24,794 nucleotides of DNA from Priapulus caudatus (Eukaryota > Priapulida > Priapulimorpha > Priapulimorphida > Priapulidae): the NCBI RefSeq assembly GCF_000485595.1, contig NW_014578151.1:34796-59589 (forward strand), written 5' to 3'. Below are positions 16,358 through 24,706 of this stretch, piece by piece. The notes below the pieces were generated by a model. That model made no database searches, was not told the DNA's origin, and saw only the letters and a program-made list of their open reading frames with translations. Every line of letters starts with the position of its first letter. Position 1 is the first letter of the stretch. A program made the position numbers and the translations under genes.

Positions 16358-16471
16358 CTCTCCCTCTGAGCCGCGCCTCTTCACGTGTTCACTTGTTTCG
16401 ACGGCAGGTACAGAGCTGAGTCTATCGTCGTTTGCGAGATCATGTGCGCTCTTACTCTTGACCTTCCTCTC
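16358..16471 (-). CDS. CWC27: CWC27 exon 8
   Basis: Thirty-eight codons, phase 0 at both ends using the first donor: ERKVKSKSAHDLANDDRLSS, VPAVETSEHVKRRGSEGE. Human has MKGKSKSSHDLLKDDPHLSS, VPVVESEKGD, so the match is clear. The acceptor is CTCGCTCAG|G. The exon could be extended by 39 or 78 bp using the duplicated donors described at 16280-16357. The unextended end joins EAADEEEE of exon 9. Confidence 0.92.
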
Positions 16472-16758
16472 CTGAGCGAGAAAAATACGATAATACAATC
16501 AATGTAATGTTGATATATAATATATTACATATCAATATTATATTGATCGTAACCGATGCAATTCGCACAACGGTGATTAAACGATGATGAATAAATCTAA
16601 TCCGTACACATCTAGCAACTGGCGTTTCACGGCTAGAGAGGCAATTATGGGGATTAGCAGACCATGCATGGAAGTAATGAACGAGGGATGCACAGAGGAG
16701 AGGTAGCAAATGAGGGATGCATTGGGAGGATGGGAAGATAAATAGAAGATGCTCTGAC

Positions 16759-16828
16759 CTTGGCAGCCTCCATCAGGGCTTCTTCTTCCTCCTCAGCCTC
16801 CTCCCCAAACGACAACAAACTGAAGTTC
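16759..16828 (-). CDS. CWC27: CWC27 exon 7
   Basis: Twenty-three codons after one base: NFSLLSFGEEAEEEEEALME, AAK. NFSLLSFGEEAEEEEE is identical to the human CWC27 signature and is diagnostic. The acceptor is TTTGAACAG|G and the donor GCCAAG|GTCAGA. Confidence 0.96.
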
Positions 16829-16904
16829 CTGTTCAAAGAAAAAACCGCAGGATACATCAGTTGTGAAAATAGATCGGAGATGAAAATCCCATAAAATCCA
16901 CATT

Positions 16905-17012
16905 TACTATCTATTATTGTTAATATTTATATCGTTATTATTATTATTATTATCATCATTATCATTATCATCATCATTAGTATTATTATTATTATTATTA
17001 TTATTATACTGC
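16905..17012. repeat. (ATT/ATC)n microsatellite
   Basis: Runs of TTATTA and ATCATC lie in the intron between CWC27 exons 7 and 6. Another short (ATT)n run lies at 17617-17640. Confidence 0.9.
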
Positions 17013-17277
17013 AAAATTTACGACATCTCAGTGACCCGATCTACCAAAGGCACAATCAATAAGTAGCAGAGCTGTGCGACCGTGCCACGCGACCAACGAG
17101 CAGCTAATGAAGATGCTAATTAACACACACCTCTAATTGGATTATCGCACGTGCGCGGGAGATAGAGCCTGTAACGACTATAGCTCGCACGTATAACGAT
17201 CCATGTTCGCCACGCATCCCGCGATTGATCTCACTCTCGCTGTACGACAATCACGAGGAATACATTCTCACGCTTAC

Positions 17278-17375
17278 TTGGTCGCCTTCGACCTGCTCTT
17301 GTGTTTTCTCTCGTCGCCCTCTTTTCTCCTCGCGAGCGATCTTGGAATGATGTCATCATACGGGTTTCCCAGTAC
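17278..17375 (-). CDS. CWC27: CWC27 exon 6
   Basis: Thirty-two codons plus two bases: VLGNPYDDIIPRSLARRKEG, DERKHKSRSKAT. It follows the end of the cyclophilin fold (human VLFNPFDDIIPREIKRLKKE). The acceptor is ATCTCAG|G and the donor ACCAA|GTAAGC; the AA joins G of exon 7 to give the Lys of KNFSLL. Confidence 0.94.
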
Positions 17376-17951
17376 CTGAGATAGTGAGCGTGACAGTGAG
17401 AGGTGGACGCGCCAATCATTCTCCCAGTGCCCTTACCCAAACAAACGTTTTCTGAGTAACTTGATTTTTTTGTTTCATTGCAACTATATATCAGGAGTGA
17501 ATAAACACAAATGTTGATAGATTTGTTTTTATTCATTTCTGATTATATTACATTAGGGGGCAAATGATCATCAGGGGCAAATTAATATTATATATAGTAA
17601 ATGTCATGTATTATTACCATTATTATTATTATTATTTTATGTTGCTATTGATGTTTTTTAGATGACAGGAATTGAGAATGAATTTTTCAACATTTGCCAA
17701 TTAATTTCATATTTCGTAAAATCAATTTTAAAATCAGAGTAAAATTTCAAATTCAATTTCCAAATCTGACACAATGGTCGATCACAATGTGGCACAGGGA
17801 TTACATAGTTAGCGCAAGCTGATAATTTCATGCAGACCATCGAATGGCACTACCTGCACATAGCAACCATTCTCTCCTGATTACACGTAGTTACATTGTT
17901 ATGGGTACAGCACGCGAGGAGTGTTTTTGCTTTCGCTTCAGACACACTCAC

Positions 17952-18049
17952 CTCTGTCGTGACGATTCTGGCGGGATACAGCGGCCTATCATCTCTGTCC
18001 ACCTCCACGTCTCCCAACTTCGGCAGGTTGTAGACCGTGTTACCGCCAC
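17952..18049 (-). CDS. CWC27: CWC27 exon 5 (end of cyclophilin domain), copy 1, 1-bp deletion
   Basis: The exon encodes GGNTVYNLPKLGDVEVDRDD, RPLYPARIVTTE before the donor GACAGAG|GTGAGTG. In the copy at 23653 the exon starts GTGGGCGG, giving VGGNTVYN in phase 0. Here one G is missing (GTGGCGG), so the exon is 98 instead of 99 bp and out of frame with exon 4. Human has VTGDTVYNMLRLSEVDID. The lost G lies in a GGG run and is probably an assembly error. Confidence 0.88.
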
Positions 18050-18149
18050 CTGGAACCACGGAACACCCCCCGGGTAACAGGTGGCGCCACCGAGCAGAGG
18101 TTGGCAGCATTAAAGTGAGGTTTAAGTTAGGCTTTCTGACCGTCTCGTA

Positions 18150-18305
18150 TTATCCCCGACCATTAATATTATATTAACTTAATTAAATACTTACCATACC
18201 AGTATACTTAATGTACCATTATATTACTTAATATTACTATTGTATTACATAGTATCAGGTAGCTATACCATTATATTACTTACTATACCATTATATCACT
18301 TGATT
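18150..18305. repeat. Degenerate ATTACTTAATATACCATTAT repeats
   Basis: Loosely repeated 20-25-bp AT-rich units lie in the intron between CWC27 exons 5 and 4. They are present in both copies of block B (second at 23875-24010). Confidence 0.7.
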
Positions 18306-18425
18306 TACTTTTTATTTTTACTTTATTGATTGTGAAGTACTGGACATGCCCACAGACTCCTCACACCTATAAGCGGGCAATTATTATCCCCTTAACGCGA
18401 AACAAGTGAACGTGCGCGCAGTCAC

Positions 18426-18570
18426 CTTTCCGAAGACGGGTGTGTTTGTTCTGCAGCTCAGGGGTCTGTTCCCAGCGTGATGAAAAACTGGCTGCCATTG
18501 TCGGTCAGTCCGAATTCGCCATGGCAACGAGACCGCGTCGCACGAAGCGCAGTCTCTGATGAAACTCATC
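18426..18570 (-). CDS. CWC27: CWC27 exon 4, copy 1, frame disturbed by indels
   Basis: The exon encodes [20 protein letters not shown] at its start and NKHTVFGK at its end, but is 145 bp against 144 in the second copy. There are extra bases in GACGGGTG, TCTGTTCCC and GTCGGTCAG and a loss in AGTCCGAATT. The splice sites (TTTCGCAG|G and GGAAAG|GTGACT) are intact. It is the core of the cyclophilin domain; see the intact copy at 24147. Confidence 0.85.
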
Positions 18571-18904
18571 CTGCGAAATATTTTGGTGCATTTAAAAAAA
18601 CAGATCACCATATTTTACCAAGAGGGAATTCGATTAGTACGAATAGATGATAGTAAATGCACATAATGTATGAGACAATATAATAACACTATTACATGTC
18701 CAGCCTTTGTTAGCAGACACCTTAACAGAATGCCGCACCCAGTCTATAAACTATAAAGGACACTTGTATTTTCTTCACGTGGAAGTTATACATAGAACCA
18801 GCCTCTATAGTATGAACACCTACCTGCTATAACAAGAACACATTTGTGGATTTTCTTTTAATGATTCTTATATACATGTCTGACTGTTATATCGAATATG
18901 ATAC

Positions 18905-18991
18905 CTTGAAAGGTTGTCCGTAGATCGACTCTCCCCCGCTGCCTGTGCCCTGTCGGGTCACCACCCTGTCAACGATGAAATCTTCACCACT
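18905..18991 (-). CDS. CWC27: CWC27 exon 3, copy 1, frame disturbed by indels
   Basis: This exon corresponds to [28 protein letters not shown] of the cyclophilin fold. Here it is 87 bp instead of 85: a lost A in GTGAAGATT, an extra GA in GTTGACAGG and an extra G before CACAGG. The splice sites (CCGTAG|A, TCAAG|GTATCA) are kept. The second copy at 24622 is in frame. Confidence 0.85.
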
Positions 18992-19389
18992 CTACGGAAC
19001 AGAATCACACCAGGACGATTGCTAACAGCAAGCAGATATACCGTGCTGTGGTTTTCTTCGCTAACCCAGTGAACTGGAATCTGGCATCTGCGAAAGTTTC
19101 ACTGCGTAGCCACGCGCTTACCGTGATAAATAACGCAGGGCTATAGCTAGCCATGGGGTTGTGACCTAGCTGGGCCGGAAAGCAGCCGTAGTTAGCTTTT
19201 AGCCGAAATGGCACCTGAGGGTGGCAGAGCCAGAGTTTTTTTGCCACCCTGCGCTAGAAAGGAACTTATTGAACAAGCGGAGTTCAACGACTCCCGACCC
19301 TCAAAAAAAGAGGGATGTCCGCAGCAAAATGAGGAAAGTCGCAGTCTGAGTCCGTATCAAAATTAAAGATATTAACAATAACGCATGTG

Positions 19390-19680
19390 CTTATTTTTAA
19401 GATTCTTGATCTTTAAGATTTACGATCTTTTACGATGTTTACGATCTTTTACGATGTTTTACGATGTTTACGATCTTTTACGATGTTTTACGATCTTTTA
19501 CGATCTTTACGATGTAAGATTTACGATCTTGATCTTTAAGATCTTTAAGATCTTTAAGATCTTTAAGATATTTAAGATTTAAGATTTAAGATCTTTAAGA
19601 TCTTGATCTTTAAGATTCTTGATCTTTAAGATTTAAGATTTGATCTTGATCTTTAAGATTTTTAAGATTCTTTTAAGACA
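19390..19680. repeat. TTTACGATC / TTTAAGATC repeat array
   Basis: A roughly 290-bp array of 9-11-bp units: the first half uses TTTTACGATGTTTACGATC, the second TTTAAGATCTTTAAGATC, which is internally palindromic. It lies in the CWC27 intron between exons 3 and 2. Its plus-strand frame (FKIFKIFKI) is not a gene. Confidence 0.93.
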
Positions 19681-19689
19681 TTGGCACGT

Positions 19690-19900
19690 CTGCCAAATGT
19701 TTTTTGGACATTAGCTGAACAAATACAGTAATTCCGTGAGGCCGTGCTCCGGAACGAACTAGTTAGTATGACAGAACTCTAGTAGTAGTCTCTAGTCTCT
19801 AGTTAGTAGAGCATGCACCCTAACCCTAACCTCACCTACTCCACTAACGAGTCTAGGGGAGTCGCCCTACGCCTACTCCCTAACCCTAACCATATCAGAT
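19690..19900. other. Intron 2 of CWC27 with two short telomere-like runs
   Basis: ACCCTAACCCTAACC occurs at about 19827 and CCCTAACCCTAACC at about 19878, separated by CCTACTCC-type sequence. Nothing else is recognised. Confidence 0.6.
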
Positions 19901-19988
19901 AGTTACCATGCAGGGTACGTTTCTGCAGTACCCTGGGGGACATAGACCCTATGAGCCTTACTGTGATATACCTCGGATATTACTATAC

Positions 19989-20113
19989 CTGTGGAATATA
20001 GTGCCGTCATAATATCCTTCCATGCATAACTGGACGAAATTTCTGCATGCTTTTGGAGCCTCTTTGGACCACAATTCGATTTCGATTTCCCCACATGATG
20101 TATGCAGCAGAAC
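19989..20113 (-). CDS. CWC27: CWC27 exon 2 (cyclophilin domain start)
   Basis: Forty-one codons plus two bases: [41 protein letters not shown]. Human has [40 protein letters not shown]. The acceptor is GGCGACAG|G and the donor CACAG|GTATAG. The AG plus A of exon 3 forms the Arg of FHRVV, the catalytic arginine position of cyclophilins. The frame is fully intact. Confidence 0.95.
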
Positions 20114-21328
20114 CTGTCGCCGATTACAAAACAATTGGCTACATAACTTAATATTTGAATAGCGCATGCGGCAGGAACACCACATAAACAAAATTATTGC
20201 TACCCACTTACATACTAGCATTTATTTGTATCCGAGCACACACAGCAGTGTCGCTGAGCGCCGGTCGTGGCTCGTATCAGGTACTACATATTATGCTACC
20301 CGACTGTACGTATCATATATGTATACATACACAAGCTGCTATTTTTCTTTCTTTTCCAAAGACTTGTACTAAAGAAGGTGGAGGCCTAACCCGTAACCCT
20401 AAACACAGGTACATAATATATGCTGCAGAAGATACAGCGTCTGGTAATAGTATACATAACGTACCTCGGCGTACAGATCTGCTCAAGTACCTCATACGAC
20501 AAACGACCCCTTCAGCAGCAGTGTCCAGTTGCTCAACAACAACAGCTTGTCACGCAAGCGCTTTCAATAACCACTGGCAGCAGGAACAAGTCCGCCACCT
20601 ACAGCTACAGCACACACGCATCTATTTACTATATATAGACAACGTTAGTCAATAGTGCAAATCCACTTGAGGCACCTTAGGTATTCACGAAGTGATCTCC
20701 ACTCTGCGGACAGCGCTTCATACTGCAACATCCCCCGGCGTCCGCCAGCTTGCGGCATATCCCGCGGAACTGCGCGTCTCAGCCGCACGCACATGCTTCA
20801 GCCGATCAACAGCCAAAGCGGCCGTGCCACGCCAATCTTGTATCAATGTCTCTCGTGGCCTTAACACTACGTTGTCCTACGCACGTGCTAAACTTAGTGA
20901 GAGCCTGGTTGGTTTAACCCTAACCCTAACCCTAACACATTCTTCGTGAACCTAAGGCTAAGGAGTAAGGTTATACTTTATGACTTAGCCGTCTCCTAGG
21001 GTTAGTGCGTTTTTTTTTTTTTTTCTGCATCATCCTTTGATATACGGCAAAGTCTGTGCATCAGTTGATGATACATAGAAAGTCTGTGCATCACTTCGCT
21101 GATACCTAAGGTCGCCTAAACGTGGATTTGCGTGAACTATATTAAGTTACTTATATATTATAACAAGATTGTGATTTGCTGGATGCTAATTCGTGTACTA
21201 CTTTGTAGTGCGATAGATGCAGGTGTGCTGTAGCTGCAGGTGCGGACTTGTCTTTTGTTAGCCAGTGGCTTTAACGAGCAAAACAACGCACTTTAGGCCC
21301 GTTGCAACTTTTATTAATGTCAACGTAC
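20114..21328. other. CWC27 intron 1
   Basis: There are no supported exons. It holds telomere-like CCTAACCCGTAACCCTAAAC at about 20385 and (AACCCT)n at 20917-20938, a poly(T) run at about 21010, and a repeated AAAGTCTGTGCATCA phrase at about 21048 and 21079. Plus-strand open frames up to 152 codons look like chance. Confidence 0.5.
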
Positions 21329-21370
21329 CTTCCCGTTTGTTGGTGGTTCTTGTATGTAAATGTTACTCAT
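21329..21370 (-). CDS. CWC27: CWC27 exon 1 with start codon
   Basis: ATG at 21370-21368 (minus) opens MSNIYIQEPPTNGK, which is identical to the start of human CWC27. The donor is AAG|GTACGT. The exon is phase 0 and joins VLLHTSCGE of exon 2. This fixes the translation start and shows that the gene spans at least 7.7 kb. The start codon is 304 bp from the divergent start of the phosphatase gene. Confidence 0.96.
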
Positions 21371-21673
21371 CTTATAATAAACAATAAATTACAATATAAT
21401 TATAACTCAGCAACCACAAGTTACAGTTCTTCGATCACTGCATGGCAGCGCCACCGCTTGGTTCATCGATAGAATTTCGCCCTGGCCGTTTTATTTTATG
21501 TGACACTTGCACACATAAATTTCCCAGAGTACACTGCGCTCGACGTAGAGACGCAGCCAAATTTCGAGCATGGCAGTCGTCAGCTGAAAATAAGCGCACT
21601 GGTTCTGGACATTTCTCTGTGCAAATCAGTGACGCTTCAAGGCTCTGCTAGTATTCGCCTCGTTTAGCGTGAA
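21371..21673. promoter_or_regulatory. Divergent promoter between CWC27 and the PPTC7-like gene
   Basis: Only 303 bp separate the two start codons, which face away from each other. The CWC27 side is AT-rich (TTATAATAAACAATAAATTA). The middle has ATGGCAGCGCCACCG and TTCATCGATAGAA, the latter a 7-of-8 match to the DRE element TATCGATA used by housekeeping promoters in some invertebrates. The frame starting at 21442 (MAAPPLGSSIEFRPGR...) ends at 21651 before the main ATG and is best treated as leader or upstream ORF. Confidence 0.6.
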
Positions 21674-21893
21674 ATGCAGTCCGTCGTAAAATATGGCCGG
21701 TACATCGTAAGGGCGCTATCGGGAGTAGCCGTAGCCGAGGTTCCGGTCAAACATTTTCGCCTAGTGTCAGCTGCGAGTGGAGTCGCCAAGGACAAAGGTG
21801 TCAAAGCAACAGTGGCCGCTCTCACCGTACGTAGGAATGTAAACGGCGACGATGCACACTTCATCGCATCGAATAGGGTCTCGGACGTATTAG
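21674..21893 (+). CDS. PPTC7: PPTC7-like mitochondrial PP2C phosphatase, exon 1
   Basis: The exon encodes 73 codons plus one base: MQSVVKYGRYIVRALSG, then FRLVSAASGVAKDKGVK, RRNVNGDDAHFIASNRVSDV, L. Human PPTC7 begins MFSVLSYGRLVARAVLGG, has LVTAGCGFGKDFRKG, then YGDDACFVARHRSADVLG. The Arg/aliphatic N-terminus fits a mitochondrial targeting peptide, and the GDD lies in the region of metal-binding acidic residues of the PP2C fold. The donor is TTAG|GTAGGTT, the family's DVLG|VADG boundary. The remaining exons are outside the window. PPTC7 acts on mitochondrial proteins and restrains mitophagy in mammals. Confidence 0.8.
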
Positions 21894-22195
21894 GTAGGTT
21901 ACGGTTTGAGTCAGTTACTGAGTTAGCTATGTGCGAGTGAGGGCCTAACTGGCTACTTAATACTATTAGTATTACAGTATTAGTATTACTAACTTACTAG
22001 GCCTACGTAGTCAACGTCGTTGACGTTGGTTGTTGTTGTTTACTGTGTTTATATTATAATGTACACACTCACACAGTAACACTTGGCCACGACCCACGTT
22101 ACCTTCTGGCTTCTCACTAGGCCTACATAGAGAACGAAGTGCACTCCTACGACGTGAAACAGTCGTAGAGTAGAGTTGTAGGTTTGGGCTAAAGC
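21894..22195. other. Start of intron 1 of the PPTC7-like gene
   Basis: Ordinary intronic sequence with AGTATTAGTATTAC repeats at about 21964-21990. Nothing else is recognised. Confidence 0.5.
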
Positions 22196-22205
22196 AAAGC
22201 CAAAG

Positions 22206-22557
22206 GGGTGGACACACTAGGCGATTTTCCGTGCGGTCGAGCCCCCCGGCTAAAATCGCCTAGTGTGTCCGGTGAGTCGTGGTCGATTTTCGAGTCGGCC
22301 GGCTGAGTCGCGCGACATACAATGCGCGCCCAAACAATGCAATACTATACAATGCGACTATACAATGCTCTACTACGCGCGCCCGGATGTACAATTCATC
22401 AGCCAATCAAATGGTTCCCTTTTCAATCATGTGACTATCATCACCATTCAGCCGGGCGGCTCAATCGCATGAAAAGTCGGCTATAGTGTGTCCACCGATA
22501 GTCGCCCGATTCAGCCGGGCGGCTCAATCGCATGAAAAATCAGGTAGTGTGTCCACA
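22206..22557. mobile_element. Putative MITE with GTGGACACACTAGGCGATTTT ends
   Basis: The left end GTGGACACACTAGGCGATTT forms a perfect 19-bp stem with AAAATCGCCTAGTGTGTCC at 22252-22270 around a 24-bp loop. The right end ...GTAGTGTGTCCAC (to 22557) mirrors the first bases. The right end is present twice: CAGCCGGGCGGCTCAATCGC starts at 22449 and 22513, each followed by GTGTGTCCAC. Its middle has ACAATGC repeats and no coding capacity. Target duplications are unclear (GCTAAAGC on the left, GCTTAAGC on the right, near match). Confidence 0.6.
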
Positions 22558-22559
22558 GC

Positions 22560-23026
22560 TTAAGCGACACTGTACTGTGTACTCGTACTCGCATGTATTC
22601 GTTGCGACCCCGATTTTATGTTGTCGGATTATACTGAGGACTGTTGCTACTGTTTACAGTAATGTTGACATTGGTATGTGGTCTCCAATTGTACGTGTGT
22701 GTTCTGTCTGCACCAGCACACACAAATATTCATACAATTACAATGATGACACAATTACGCACGCACAAACGCAAGCACATGATACGCTTGTATAAATAAC
22801 ACAGAGATTCTCAGGCGCACATGTGTAGGCGGACGCATGCACACACAAGTCAAACATTTGCATGTTTATCAGTGATTGAGTACCTAACACTTCCTGCTGC
22901 CTTATCTTCCGCTACTACAAAGTAACAAACTGGTAAATGTACAACGTCGATAGCGGTACTCGTACAACTATCGTAGCCCTTATTGAGTAGCAAGTGTTTG
23001 CGTGGGACGAATATTAATTCCGATGG
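22560..23026. other. Intronic sequence, nothing recognised
   Basis: CA-rich and AT-rich sequence without a supported exon, repeat array or motif. Confidence 0.5.
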
Positions 23027-23097
23027 ATGTAATCAAGAGCATATATAAAGAAGGGTGCTTCTTATATCCTTCTTTATATATATGCTCTTGATGTAAT
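23027..23097. mobile_element. 57-bp foldback element flanked by a 7-bp direct repeat
   Basis: CAAGAGCATATATAAAGAAGG (23034-23054) and its inverse (23068-23090, with one extra TA) form a hairpin with a 13-base loop. The direct repeat ATGTAAT flanks it exactly at 23027-23033 and 23091-23097, as expected for a target-site duplication. The element has no room for coding sequence. It may be the remnant of a larger inverted-repeat transposon. Confidence 0.6.
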
Positions 23098-23652
23098 TCA
23101 ACTCCGATCCCAATTTTCTGTGGCAAGGTCGTGAGATCCTAAATTAGGATCCTAGTGCTTTAAAGCAATATAAATACAGCTCTGCAGTATATTAATCAGG
23201 TGATGCTAATGGCATGGGCCAGTATGTACTGCCAGAGTAGCTGAGATGCTTTTAAAATGTTGAAGGTCATAAAGGATGAAGTTTGGAGCCCGTAAACAAA
23301 GTAGTCTATCTAGAGTACCGAAGTGTGACGTCACGTTGGCAAGACAACGAAGAATGAATTTTTCAACATTTGCCAATTAATTTCATATTTCGTAAAATCA
23401 ATTTAAAAATCAGAGTAAAATTTCAAATTCAATTTCCAAATCTGACACAATGGTCGATCACAATGTGGCACAGGGATTACATAGTGCAAGCTATACTGGA
23501 TACATACTGGATTACATAGTTAGCGCAAGCTGATAATTTCATGCAGACTACGGATGGCACTACCTGCACCTAGCAACCATTCTCTCCTGATTACACGTAG
23601 TTACATTGTTATGGGTACAGCACGCGAGGAGTTTTTTTTGCTTTCGCTTCGA

Positions 23653-23764
23653 ACACACTCACCTCTGTCGTGACGATTCTGGCGGGATACAGTGGCCTAT
23701 CATCTCTGTCCACCTCCACGTCTCCCAACTTCGGCAGGTTGTAGACGGTGTTACCGCCCACCTG
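23653..23764 (-). CDS. CWC27: CWC27 exon 5, copy 2 (in frame)
   Basis: After CCAG|G the exon reads VGGNTVYNLPKLGDVEVDRD, DRPLYPARIVTTE up to GACAGAG|GTGAGTG; its bounds are approximate and lie inside the given span. GTGGGCGG keeps phase 0 after exon 4, so GK-VGGNTVYN is continuous. It lies on the far side of the PPTC7-like exon and CWC27 exon 1, so it cannot join them in a simple transcript. Confidence 0.85.
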
Positions 23765-24146
23765 GAACCACGGAACACCCCCCGGGTAACAGGTGGCGCC
23801 ACCGAGCAGAGGTTGGCAGCATTAAAGTGAGGTTTAAGTTAGGCTTTCTGACCGTTCTCGTATTATCCCCGACCATTAATATTATATTAACTTAATATAA
23901 TACTTACCATACCATTGTATACTTAATGTACCATTATATTACTTAATATACTATTGTATTACATAGTATCAGGTAGTATACCATTATATTACTTACTATA
24001 CCATTATATCACTTGATTTACTTTTTATTTTTACTTTATTGATTGTGAAGTACTGGACATGCCCACAGACTCCTCACACCTATAAGCGGGCAATTATTAT
24101 CCCCTTAATGCGCGCCGCGAAACAAGTGAACGTGCGCGGCAGTCAC

Positions 24147-24290
24147 CTTTCCGAAGACGGTGTGTTTGTTCTGCAGCTCAGGGGTCTGTCCCAGCGTGAT
24201 GAAAAACTGGCTGCCATTGTCGTTCAGTCCCGAATTCGCCATGGCAACGAGACCGCGTCGCACGAAGCGCAGTCTCTGATGAAACTCATC
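24147..24290 (-). CDS. CWC27: CWC27 exon 4, copy 2 (intact cyclophilin core)
   Basis: Forty-eight codons, phase 0 on both sides: [57 protein letters not shown] and HTVFGKV are core cyclophilin motifs. The residue that is Trp in cyclosporin-binding cyclophilins is Glu here (TPELQNKH), as in human CWC27 (DELNNKH), which fits its reported lack of isomerase activity. The splice sites are TTTCGCAG|G and GGAAAG|GTGACT. Confidence 0.93.
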
Positions 24291-24621
24291 CTGCGAAATA
24301 TTTTGGTGGCATTTAAAAAAACAGATCACCATATTTTTACCAAGAGGGAATTCGATTAGACGAATAGATGATAGTAAATGCAATAATGTATGAGACAATA
24401 TAATAACACTATACATGTCCAAGCCTTTGTTAGCAGACACCTTAACAGAATGCGCACCAGTCTATAAACTATAAAGGACACTTGGTATTTTCTTCACGTG
24501 GAAGTTATACATAGAACCAGCCTCTATAGTATGAACACCTACCTGTCTATAAAGAACACATTTGTGGATTTTCTTTTAATGATTCTTATATACATGTCTG
24601 ACTGTATATCGAAGTTGATAC

Positions 24622-24706
24622 CTTGAAAGGTTGTCCGTAGATCGACTCTCCCCCCGTGCCTGTCCCTGTCGGGTCACCACCCTGAACGATGAAATCTTTC
24701 ACCACT
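24622..24706 (-). CDS. CWC27: CWC27 exon 3, copy 2 (in frame)
   Basis: One base plus 28 codons: [28 protein letters not shown]. With the preceding Arg this gives [15 protein letters not shown], the cyclophilin active-site loop. The acceptor is CCGTAG|A and the donor TCAAG|GTATCAA. It has Thr-Gly where the family has Ser-Gly (copy 1 has AGC), through a small local rearrangement that may also be an error. Confidence 0.9.

Larger units (their letters stand above)
17669..19080. repeat. Duplicated block B, copy 1 (CWC27 exons 3-5 and introns)
   Basis: Sequence from GAATGAATTTTTCAACATTT to about 19080 recurs at 23351-24794 with high identity over introns as well as exons. The differences are mostly 1-2-bp indels, plus a 40-bp insertion at about 23485-23524 in the second copy (repeated TACATAGT). 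The left border is sharp at 17669/23351. Confidence 0.92.

Noticed and set aside
20197-20655. Plus-strand frame of 152 codons
   Set aside because: It has no known motif, it lies inside CWC27 intron 1 antisense to the gene, and it contains telomere-like sequence.
21442-21651. Plus-strand 69-codon frame starting MAAPPLGSS
   Set aside because: It closes before the PPTC7-like start and has no known similarity. It is kept only as a possible upstream ORF in the promoter entry.
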